In this document: positions 1 through 6,519 of the stretch, piece by piece
Position numbering within the stretch: the stretch's first letter is position 1
How the letters are laid out: each line of letters opens with the position of its first letter
DNA from: a virus
Virus record (IMG/VR): IMGVR_UViG_3300047409_000036
Coordinates: 1 to 24,008 of that record
Length of the DNA: 24,008 nt
Strand: one strand, 5' to 3'
Made by a program: the position numbers and the translations under genes
Notes under the pieces: generated by a model
What the model was told of the DNA's origin: nothing
Database searches by the model: none
The model's input: only the letters and a program-made list of their open reading frames with translations

Positions 1-1
1 C

Positions 2-34
2 CTGCTCGCGATCTTCGTCATCAAGCGCATCTGA
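2..34 (+). CDS. C-terminal end of an upstream gene (partial)
   Basis: The frame entering from the left edge reads LLAIFVIKRI and stops at a TGA (32-34). The next gene's ATG overlaps that stop as TGATG, the same coupling used between most genes of this window, so this is probably a real gene end. The hydrophobic run followed by a basic tail looks like the end of a membrane helix with its cytoplasmic anchor, as in a small membrane protein or holin. Only ten residues are visible, so no function is assigned. Confidence 0.5.
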   Translation: MLAIFVIKRI

Positions 35-756
35 TGAGCCGCGAGTCGGTCTGGTTCGTCACCCCGGCATGGGGTCGCTTCGACCTGACCGACGTCTGCC
101 TCGAGCAGCGCCGGGACGTGATTGCGAGACTCGCAACCGAGGGCATCGAGGGCAACTGCGTCGTCGTGGCGGATGACGAGAACCTCGACATCGCCCGGGA
201 TCACGGCTTCGACATCCTCGAGCGGAACAACGACTGGCTCGGCCGCCGGTTCAACGACGGCATCGAGTACGCCGCCCATCACGGCGCAACCCGGATCGTG
301 CCCATCGGCTCGGACTCGTGGATCGACCCCGGCTACTTCCTGCCGCTGCCGAACACGGCGCACACCCTCACGAGCCCGCTGTACTGCCACGTCACCGCGG
401 ACACCCTCCTGGAGTCGTCGGTCGATGACGACAAGGGCGCAGGGCCATACGTCTTCCACAAGTCGCAGCTCCGGTTCAGCCGGTTCCGTCCCGCAAAGGA
501 CGAGATCAGCCGGGGCGTGGACGGCTCGACGATCCGCGGCATCCGCTACCGCCTCCGGTGGGTTCGCAGGGAGCTTCACCCGTTCCAGTACGTCGGCTTC
601 CGCGTTCCGCCGTACCTCACGGGCTACGAGGCGCTGCGCGATGCGTGGGGCGTCCGAGAGCATCCGAACCCGTGGAGCATCCTCGCCGAGCACTATCCGG
701 TCGGACTCGTGGAGCGTGCGCGGGACATCCTGACGGCGCAGGAAGTGGCGGCGTGA
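34..756 (+). CDS. Putative glycosyltransferase, GT-A (family 2-like)
   Basis: A 240-residue cytosolic protein. The N-terminus has a beta strand and nucleotide-binding-type start (VWFVTPAWGRFDLTDVCLEQ). A second strand follows (NCVVVADDEN), then GRRFNDGIEYAAHHGA, which resembles the arginine/asparagine helix of GT2-type enzymes, then IVPIGSDSWIDPGYF, where the SDSWID acidic cluster sits where the metal-binding DxD motif is expected. These features suggest transfer of a nucleotide-activated sugar to an unknown acceptor. I recall similar proteins near terminase genes in actinobacterial phages, but no search was run. The ATG overlaps the preceding stop, and the gene overlaps the second transferase by 4 nt, so the two are probably co-translated. 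The acceptor could be a virion protein, DNA or host glycan. Confidence 0.62.
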   Translation: MSRESVWFVTPAWGRFDLTDVCLEQRRDVIARLATEGIEGNCVVVADDENLDIARDHGFDILERNNDWLGRRFNDGIEYAAHHGATRIVPIGSDSWIDPGYFLPLPNTAHTLTSPLYCHVTADTLLESSVDDDKGAGPYVFHKSQLRFSRFRPAKDEISRGVDGSTIRGIRYRLRWVRRELHPFQYVGFRVPPYLTGYEALRDAWGVREHPNPWSILAEHYPVGLVERARDILTAQEVAA

Positions 757-1937
757 ATGCCGTCATCGTCTCGTATGGCCAGGACACGAACGGGCAGAAC
801 GCACGATACGTCGAAGCCGCCCGGAAGCACGGCGACGAAGCCATGAAGGCCATCGCCATCGGCGCCACGGATCCTGCGGGAGTCGTCGGACGGTTCGCCG
901 AGGCCGGCATCAAGATGGGCACGCTGTCGCTTCGTAGCGCCGCTCGGGTCGTGCCGTACTTCGACTTCCCGGCAGACATCATCTGGGACGCCCATACCGA
1001 GCCGCTGATCCGCCAGCTCGTCAGCGAGGCCGATGTCGTCCACCTGAACAACTCGTACAAGGCCGTGAGCCAGTTCCGCGTGAAGAAGCCGATGCTGCTC
1101 CACCATCACGGCTCGCTGTTCCGAAGCGATCCTGCGTTCATGCTCGCACTCGCTCGGCGATACCGGATGGCGCAGGCCGTGAGCACGATCGACCTGACGC
1201 GACCGGCGCCCGATGTCCTGCATTGGCTGCCATCGGCATATGACATCGACGCCCTCCAGGCACTTCGCGAGGAGCACAAGCGCAAGCCCGATGGGCGGAT
1301 CCGCATCGTCCACTCGCCGACGAACCGGAGCCTGAAGCACACCGACCTCTTGATCACGACCGTGCTCGAGCTCGCCGAGACGCTGCCCATCGACCTCGTC
1401 CTCGTCGAGGGCAAGACGAACGCCGAGACGCTCATCGAGAAGGCGCAGGCCGACATCGTCTACGACCAACTGATGTACGGCTACGGCTGCAACTCCATCG
1501 AGGCGTGGGGCATGGGCATCCCCGTCATCAGCGGTGGCGATGCGTGGACGCTGAACCGCATGGACGAGATGTGGGGCGCCCTCCCGTTCGCCGAGGCCGA
1601 GGAGTCCACCCTGAAGGACGTGATCCGCGGACTCGTCACGTCAGCCGACATGCGCCAGGAGTACGCCGAGCGCGGCCTTGCCCATGTCCGCAAGCACCAC
1701 GACGAGCGGCCGGCGCTCGATAGGCTGCTCGAGCTCTACGACCTCGCCATCAAGACGTACTACCGAACCCGCAACGTCGAGCCCGTCCGCTTCCGCAACA
1801 ACGGCAAGAGCGTGACATGGGACAAGGTGGTCATCCCCTCAGGGACGGAGATCGAGGTGAGCGACCCCGAGGCCATCAGCCATCTGCGTGGACTCGTGAA
1901 GCGCAGCGCCTTCGACGTCGAGGAGGTGACGGCCTGA
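753..1937 (+). CDS. Putative glycosyltransferase, GT-B (family 4-like)
   Basis: The start is taken as GTG at 753, which overlaps the previous stop as GTGA and has AGGAAG about 7 nt upstream. It gives 394 residues beginning VNAVIVSYGQDTNGQNARY. The frame is open further upstream, but that extension lies wholly inside the previous gene. The first half has a Rossmann-like start and an HHHGS motif (117-121). The second half has HSPTNRSLKHTD (187-198), matching the donor-binding region of GT4 enzymes, and EAWGMGIPV (from E250), matching the conserved C-terminal glutamate motif. An extra 50-55 residues at the C-terminus look like a separate small beta domain. The likely role is sugar transfer, acting after or with the adjacent GT-A enzyme. 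The acceptor is unknown. Confidence 0.68.
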   Translation: MNAVIVSYGQDTNGQNARYVEAARKHGDEAMKAIAIGATDPAGVVGRFAEAGIKMGTLSLRSAARVVPYFDFPADIIWDAHTEPLIRQLVSEADVVHLNNSYKAVSQFRVKKPMLLHHHGSLFRSDPAFMLALARRYRMAQAVSTIDLTRPAPDVLHWLPSAYDIDALQALREEHKRKPDGRIRIVHSPTNRSLKHTDLLITTVLELAETLPIDLVLVEGKTNAETLIEKAQADIVYDQLMYGYGCNSIEAWGMGIPVISGGDAWTLNRMDEMWGALPFAEAEESTLKDVIRGLVTSADMRQEYAERGLAHVRKHHDERPALDRLLELYDLAIKTYYRTRNVEPVRFRNNGKSVTWDKVVIPSGTEIEVSDPEAISHLRGLVKRSAFDVEEVTA

Positions 1938-2347
1938 TGGAGGACCGTCGCTACCACACCGTCCGATGGCGCCGCAGTCGAGAGGCCGCACTGGCACGAG
2001 ACAAGTGGACGTGTCGCATCGTCGAGGGCTGCCCACGCAAGGCGACGGTAGCGGACCACATCATGCCGGTGTACCCAGGGATGCCAGACCACGAGTTCTT
2101 CGCGATGAGCAACCTCAGGGCAGGGTGCCACACCCACAACACCCGGAGAGGCATGGCAGAGCGGCTGGAGCGAGAGATGCGTGAGGGAGTGCAGCCATTG
2201 GCACCACTCGTCGCGTTCGCGAGTCGTTCCCGTTTTTTAGGGGCACGCACCCATATGACTGGCCCGCTCCCGAAATCTCTCCCCCTAAGCAGAACACCCA
2301 CTGTTTTTAGAGGAACCCGTGGCGGATATGGCGCTGACCGCGGCTAG
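1937..2347 (+). CDS. HNH endonuclease
   Basis: The ATG at 1937 overlaps the previous stop (TGATG), giving 136 residues. The HNH core is clear: C26 and C32, D40-H41 in VADHIMPV, N59 in MSNLR, and C64-H65-T-H67-N68. HNH proteins encoded beside the large terminase are known to assist cos-end cleavage in HK97-type phages, and the position here fits that. The core ends by about residue 85. The last 40 or so codons (from about 2225) include TTT, TTA, CTA and AGA, which are rare elsewhere in the window, so the annotated C-terminus may not be under protein-level selection. The frame runs 29 nt into the terminase gene, an unusually long overlap for this region. Confidence 0.8.
   Translation: MEDRRYHTVRWRRSREAALARDKWTCRIVEGCPRKATVADHIMPVYPGMPDHEFFAMSNLRAGCHTHNTRRGMAERLEREMREGVQPLAPLVAFASRSRFLGARTHMTGPLPKSLPLSRTPTVFRGTRGGYGADRG
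2225..2318 (+). other. T-rich, rare-codon stretch before the terminase; possible cos or regulatory site
   Basis: This stretch is visibly less GC-rich than its surroundings. It holds an imperfect direct repeat, GTTTTTTAGGGG (near 2232-2243) and GTTTTTAGAGG (near 2303-2313). A short stem ACTCG/CGAGT (2206-2210, 2220-2224) precedes the first T-run by 8 nt, too far for a convincing terminator. The second copy supplies the AGAGGA ribosome site of the terminase gene. It is formally inside the HNH frame. Its location between HNH and terminase is where cos sites occur in related phages, but no cos motif can be proven. Confidence 0.3.
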
Positions 2348-3752
2348 CCGCCGGAAGCCGCTGGAAGGCCGGGAACACCCCCGGCTCGCTCCACCGACCC
2401 CTGCACGCAGCGATGTGGCCGACTTCGTGAAGGTGGCCGAGGAGCTCGGCATCGGCCTGTTCCCGTGGCAGAAGACGGCAGCCCGCTACCTCACGGCCAA
2501 GGGCCAGGGCAACCGTTGGCTCTACCGACACGTCGCGATCGTGGTCGCGAGGCAGAACGGGAAGACGAAGCTGCTCGTTCCGCTCATCGTCCAGCGGCTG
2601 CGGATGGGCCAGCGGATCATGCACACCGCGCAGGACCGGAACCTCCCGCGGGAGATCTATTCCGAGGTCGCCGACATCATGGCCGCGTCTCCCGGTGAGC
2701 TGGCGGTGAAGAACGGGCGGATCGTCATGCCCCGGTTCGCCAACGGGCAGGAGGAGATCCGCATGAAGAACGGCGGCATCTACTCCATCGTGGCCCCGAC
2801 CAGAGGCGGTGCCCGTGGTCCATCCCGAGACTTGGTCATCGTGGACGAGCTTCGCGAGATGACGGACAACGACTTCATCGCTGCGGCCAACCCGACGCTT
2901 CAGGCATCGCAGTCGCCGCAGATCGTCTACCTCTCCAACGCGGGAGATGACACCTCGCTGGTCCTGAACTCCATCAAGGCATCGCAGGACGAGGACCCGA
3001 CGCTCGCGTACCTCGAGTGGAGCGCCGGCCCCGACCACGCCGCCGATGACATGGCGGGATGGTGCGAGGCGAACCCGTCCATCGGCCACCTTCCGGGGCT
3101 CGTGGAGAACCTCGGCCTCGACTACCAGACCCTCAAGGCCCGCGGAGCTCTGCCGATCTTCGAGACGGAGAACCTGTGCCGGTGGGTCACCACCGTCAGG
3201 GATCGACTGGTCGACGACAACGCATGGATGGCCTGCGCCGGTCCGGTCGGGACTCCGGTTCGTCCGTCACTCGCGGTATCCCTTGATCCTGACGGCAAGC
3301 GAGCCGCCATCGCGATCGCGTGGATGGTCGGCCGCAAGGTCGCCCTCCAGGTCGTCGAGAACGTCACGGGGGATCCGGTGAACACCGACGTCCTCGGGGA
3401 GACGCTGAAGCTCCTCGCGCTGAAGCACAACGCCAAGGTCGGGTACGAGCTCGAGGACTCGCAGCTCATGAAGTACGTCAAGAAGGACAAGGGCGTTGCG
3501 TTCGGTGGCGGCAAGGCCAAAGCCGCATCAGCCGAGTTCGCCCGCCTCGTCTCTGCGGGCGATCTGGTGTGGGCGAACTGCGATCCCGTCACCGATGACC
3601 TGACGTGGACGGCCCGCAAGCAGGACCATGACGGGACCTACGAGGCCGTCCGGGCGAAGGACGATCACCCGATCCCGGCTTCTCTGGCCGCGATCCGTGC
3701 TGTATATATGGCATCACTGCCACAGACTGAGGGAAGGCTGGTGGTCCGGTGA
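2319..3752 (+). CDS. terL: Terminase large subunit
   Basis: The packaging motor ATPase and nuclease, 477 residues, a usual length. The N-terminal adenine-binding region contains FPWQK. Walker A is ARQNGKT (77-83, K82) and Walker B is LVIVDE (172-177, E177 catalytic). A coupling-type motif follows at VYLSNAGD. The nuclease half begins at VSLDPDGKRAA (D323 and D325 as metal ligands), with a later acidic site in YELEDS. The start chosen is GTG 2319 with AGAGGA 4-5 nt upstream. ATG 2328 is an in-frame alternative that would place that site too far away. The gene ends in a 4-nt overlap (GTGA) with the portal gene. The HNH gene lies directly upstream and no small terminase subunit is recognised in the window. 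Confidence 0.95.
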   Translation: MADMALTAASRRKPLEGREHPRLAPPTPARSDVADFVKVAEELGIGLFPWQKTAARYLTAKGQGNRWLYRHVAIVVARQNGKTKLLVPLIVQRLRMGQRIMHTAQDRNLPREIYSEVADIMAASPGELAVKNGRIVMPRFANGQEEIRMKNGGIYSIVAPTRGGARGPSRDLVIVDELREMTDNDFIAAANPTLQASQSPQIVYLSNAGDDTSLVLNSIKASQDEDPTLAYLEWSAGPDHAADDMAGWCEANPSIGHLPGLVENLGLDYQTLKARGALPIFETENLCRWVTTVRDRLVDDNAWMACAGPVGTPVRPSLAVSLDPDGKRAAIAIAWMVGRKVALQVVENVTGDPVNTDVLGETLKLLALKHNAKVGYELEDSQLMKYVKKDKGVAFGGGKAKAASAEFARLVSAGDLVWANCDPVTDDLTWTARKQDHDGTYEAVRAKDDHPIPASLAAIRAVYMASLPQTEGRLVVR

Positions 3753-5653
3753 GCCTCTGGGATGACGTCGCGATGAAGCTGGCGCTGCGTCCCCGACTCC
3801 GAGGATCGGACCTCCCCGACCTCCCGCAGGCCCGGGCGATCGACTCCTTCACCGACTATCCCGGCCTGACCGAGCAGCTCCTCCGCATCCAGGGACTGTC
3901 TCCGCGCCCGTGGAAGGCCGCCGGCCTCCGCGATGCACTGGGAGTCCCCGCCATCGCGGGCGCGACGACGCTGATCGCCAAGACGATCGGCTCGATGACG
4001 ATGCGGGCGCTGAAGAACGAGGTCGAGATCCCGCCCGAGGACCGGCCGAGGCTCATCATCCGGCCCGACCCGTTCCGAACGGCCAACCTGTTCTACTTCC
4101 AGACGGGCTGGAACATCGCCACCCGTGGCGAGGCGTGGTGGTGGGTCGCCAAACGGGATGCCGACGGCAACGCGATCAGCATCATCAACGTCGACCCGGC
4201 GCAGGTCATGGTCGCGGAGAACACGCAGAACCTCCTCCGACCGACGATCACTTGGCGGAACGTCGAGATGCGGAACGAGGACATGGTCCACATCCCGTAC
4301 ATCCTCGACGCATCGAGCCTTCGCGGGATCGGACCCTTGCAGCTCTGCCAGGCCGCGATCTCCGTCACGGTGGAAGCCCAAGAGTGGGCGGCGAACTTCT
4401 ACGCCGATGGCGGCGTGACGATGGCGCCCGTCATCCACTCCGCGGAGATCCTCGGCGACGATCCCTCCGACCCCGATGCGGAGACGGAGGCCGAACGCTT
4501 CGCCGATGCGTGGAGCGCCAAGGGCAACAACCGGCCCCGGGTCGTGGATCCACGGGTCGAGTCCATCGACTTCCCGACGTTCAACTCGTCGGGAGCGCAG
4601 ATGCTCGACGCGAGGATGTACCAGAACGGCGAGGCCGCGAGGATGTTCAACATCCCGGGCACCCTCCTCGAGTACGCGATGTCGGGCAGCAGCCTGACGT
4701 ACCAGAACCTTAGTACCGTCTACGAGGACTTCCTCCGTCGGTGCCTGCGGCCGAACTACCTCGCCCCCATCGAAGCCGCCATGAGCGACCTCATCCCGCG
4801 AGCGCTGGTGGCGCGGTTCGACACCGACAACCTGACCCTCGCCGACACGAAGACGCGGTACGAGGCCTACCAGATCGGGATCACGACCGGCATCCTCACC
4901 GTCGAGCAGGCGCAGGCGTTCGAGGGCATCCAGCCCGGTGACACCGACAACGCCCCGGTGCCGTTCTCACCGCCGCAGGCCATCCCCGACGCCCTGCCCA
5001 TCCAGGGCCGCTCCGCCGAGATCCGCTGCCTGAAGTGCAACCGGCTCCTCGCGGAGGTCGCATCGGCCCCGTATCGGTTCACCTGCCCAAAGTGCAAGAC
5101 GGTGAACGAGATGGCCGGCGAGCAGATGCGTGTCGAACGCGATGCCGAGCCGCCGATGATCATCGCCCCGACCATCAACGTCCCGCCCGCCAACGTCACC
5201 GTCACGATGCCCGACATCGGTGACGCCATCGACCGCATCGGGACCATCGCGGCGGCGCTGAATGAGAATGCCATCTCCGCTCGGGCGCAGATCGACAGGA
5301 TGGCACCCAGTCCCGACCTGTCGGATCTGCCCGAGCGGATTGCTGCCGCGATGCCCCGACCGGAGCCGGCTCCTGCGTCCGAGGTTCACTTCCACGAGGG
5401 AGCCTTCCCGCGTGCCGAGGTGACGGTACCGACGCCGGAGTTCTCGTACCAGCCGCCGGACATCCACATCCCTGCGACCGAGGTCACCGTCCAGCCGACT
5501 CCCGTGACCATCGACATGGGTCCGGTGATGGCGATGGTCACCGAGCTCCAGGCACGCGTCGAGCAGATGAACGCCCCGAAGCAGCGCAAGGTCCAGCGCG
5601 ACAAGGACGGACGGATCATCGGGATCACCGAGTGGACGGAGAAGACGGCATGA
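3749..5653 (+). CDS. Portal protein with internal Com-like zinc ribbon
   Basis: A 634-residue protein that forms the dodecameric DNA entry ring at one capsid vertex. Residues of about 45-400 look like an HK97-family portal (GVPAIAGATTLIAKTIGSM, then the ANLFYFQTGWNIATRGEAWW region and the MFNIPGTLLEYAMSGSSLTY region). It is longer than typical portals of this family because of an added C-terminal section. First comes a four-cysteine ribbon, IRCLKCNRLL to FTCPKCKTVNEM, with C427, C430, C446 and C449, closely resembling the Mu Com zinc finger. Then comes a proline-rich beta-strand region (about 470-610) with repeating P-x-V-x-V motifs, and a basic end with DKDGRIIGITEW. The start is GTG 3749, overlapping the terminase stop. 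Confidence 0.93.
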   Translation: MSLWDDVAMKLALRPRLRGSDLPDLPQARAIDSFTDYPGLTEQLLRIQGLSPRPWKAAGLRDALGVPAIAGATTLIAKTIGSMTMRALKNEVEIPPEDRPRLIIRPDPFRTANLFYFQTGWNIATRGEAWWWVAKRDADGNAISIINVDPAQVMVAENTQNLLRPTITWRNVEMRNEDMVHIPYILDASSLRGIGPLQLCQAAISVTVEAQEWAANFYADGGVTMAPVIHSAEILGDDPSDPDAETEAERFADAWSAKGNNRPRVVDPRVESIDFPTFNSSGAQMLDARMYQNGEAARMFNIPGTLLEYAMSGSSLTYQNLSTVYEDFLRRCLRPNYLAPIEAAMSDLIPRALVARFDTDNLTLADTKTRYEAYQIGITTGILTVEQAQAFEGIQPGDTDNAPVPFSPPQAIPDALPIQGRSAEIRCLKCNRLLAEVASAPYRFTCPKCKTVNEMAGEQMRVERDAEPPMIIAPTINVPPANVTVTMPDIGDAIDRIGTIAAALNENAISARAQIDRMAPSPDLSDLPERIAAAMPRPEPAPASEVHFHEGAFPRAEVTVPTPEFSYQPPDIHIPATEVTVQPTPVTIDMGPVMAMVTELQARVEQMNAPKQRKVQRDKDGRIIGITEWTEKTA

Positions 5654-5961
5654 CGGTCATGATCGAGACGGTCCGCCACTGGTACTGCCCGAACTGCCTG
5701 CTCGAGGACACCACCACGGATCCTCGTCCGCACTCGCGGTTTCACACCTGTCCGAAGATGGGCAACCTGACGGCCCCGATGCTCCCTGCGGGGACGAAGG
5801 CCAAGGTGACCGCCCACGAGCGCGACGACTACGTCGGCAACGACATCGTCCGCCTGAATGATGACGGTCGCCCCGTCATGTCCATCACGACCGAGCGGGA
5901 GGATGGGCAGGACGTCGTCGTCTTCGCCCCGACTGCCACGGCATCAGCGAAAGAGATGTGA
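5650..5961 (+). CDS. Small zinc-ribbon-like protein, virion region
   Basis: The ATG at 5650 overlaps the portal stop as ATGA, giving 103 residues. An earlier in-frame ATG at 5632 lies inside the portal gene and is not preferred. The N-terminal part has WYCPNC (C13, C16) and RFHTCP (H32, C34), a plausible single zinc site. The rest is a short hydrophilic beta-rich domain ending in DGQDVVVFAPTA. I recall similar small proteins next to portal genes in actinobacterial phages without a known function. Being coupled to the portal gene suggests a head-assembly or portal-associated role. A DNA- or RNA-binding role is also possible. Existence is well supported; function is unknown. Confidence 0.75.
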   Translation: MTVMIETVRHWYCPNCLLEDTTTDPRPHSRFHTCPKMGNLTAPMLPAGTKAKVTAHERDDYVGNDIVRLNDDGRPVMSITTEREDGQDVVVFAPTATASAKEM

Positions 5962-5969
5962 GGTAAGTC

Positions 5970-6458
5970 ATGGCGTGGAGCAACAGCAAGATCTTCAGCG
6001 CGTGCCTGACGGACGCACTGAACAAGGCCAAGGGCTGGAACCTCGGTGCAGACACGATCGAGGCCGCCCTCTTCGACAACACGATCACCCCGTCGCAGAC
6101 GGTCGCATCGGCCTCGAGCGCCTACGGTGCTGGCGTGTGGGCCTCGGGTGGCGTGACTGACACGGGGACGTCCGCCCCTGCGGGCTGGCCCGCGCTCGGG
6201 CGTCCGCTCGGCTCGCTGGCGTCGGGCTTCAGCAGCAACGTCTACACCTTCGACGCCGCCGACACCGTGTCCGCGAACAGCGCGACGACCCTGACGAACG
6301 CCTACGGGACGCTCGTGTACGACCACACGACCACCTCGCCGGCGGGCGTGACGGACCAGGGCATCTGCTTCAACTACTTCGGCGGTGCCAACTCCGTCAC
6401 GCTGGGGACGTTCACGATCGTGTGGAATGCCTCTGGCATCTTCGCGCTGACGCTGTAG
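5970..6458 (+). CDS. Small phage structural-type protein, possible head or decoration component
   Basis: A 162-residue protein beginning MAWSNSKIFSACLTDAL, with GAGG 6 nt before the ATG. It is rich in small residues, Thr and aromatic beta strands, with motifs such as ADTIEAALFDNTITPS and DQGICFNYFGGANSVTLGTF. It ends in a strand pattern (TIVWNASGIFALTL) typical of compact virion beta-sandwich proteins. I recall like-sized proteins near head genes of other actinophages, annotated only as hypothetical. It has no signal peptide or membrane segment. A decoration or accessory capsid role is inferred from position between portal and capsid. It is the last gene before a terminator-like hairpin. Confidence 0.72.
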   Translation: MAWSNSKIFSACLTDALNKAKGWNLGADTIEAALFDNTITPSQTVASASSAYGAGVWASGGVTDTGTSAPAGWPALGRPLGSLASGFSSNVYTFDAADTVSANSATTLTNAYGTLVYDHTTTSPAGVTDQGICFNYFGGANSVTLGTFTIVWNASGIFALTL

Positions 6459-6468
6459 ATTGCTGACA

Positions 6469-6514
6469 CGAGGGGGCCCTCGGTTGGTCCCTCGGGCTCC
6501 CTCGTTCCCCTTCT
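6469..6514 (+). terminator. Rho-independent-like terminator or attenuator
   Basis: An 11-bp stem pairs CGAGGGGGCCC (6469-6479) with GGGCTCCCTCG (6494-6504), containing one G-U pair and a 14-nt loop. It is followed by the pyrimidine tail TTCCCCTTCT. It lies 10 nt after the stop of the preceding gene. The next gene starts only 16 nt after the stem and no promoter fits in between, so it may attenuate rather than fully stop transcription. Confidence 0.6.
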
Positions 6515-6519
6515 AGGTC

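Noticed and set aside
558-752. N-terminal extension of the second glycosyltransferase to an ATG at 558
   Set aside because: It lies entirely inside the first transferase gene and is Arg/Pro-rich noise. GTG 753 has a ribosome site and GTGA coupling.
34-1937. Glycosyltransferases as DNA-modification enzymes (beta-glucosyltransferase type)
   Set aside because: There is no hydroxymethylcytosine, base-hypermodification or nucleotide-synthesis gene nearby in the window, so virion or host glycan targets are preferred. It cannot be excluded without the rest of the genome.
2206-2240. Terminator at the end of the HNH core
   Set aside because: The stem ACTCG/CGAGT is only 5 bp and lies 8 nt from the T-run. 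It was kept only as part of the unexplained stretch before the terminase.
6469-6504. Hairpin 6469-6504 as a ribosome-site switch for the beta-helix gene
   Set aside because: The stem ends 15 nt before the GTG and does not include a Shine-Dalgarno. The pyrimidine-rich tail fits termination or attenuation better.
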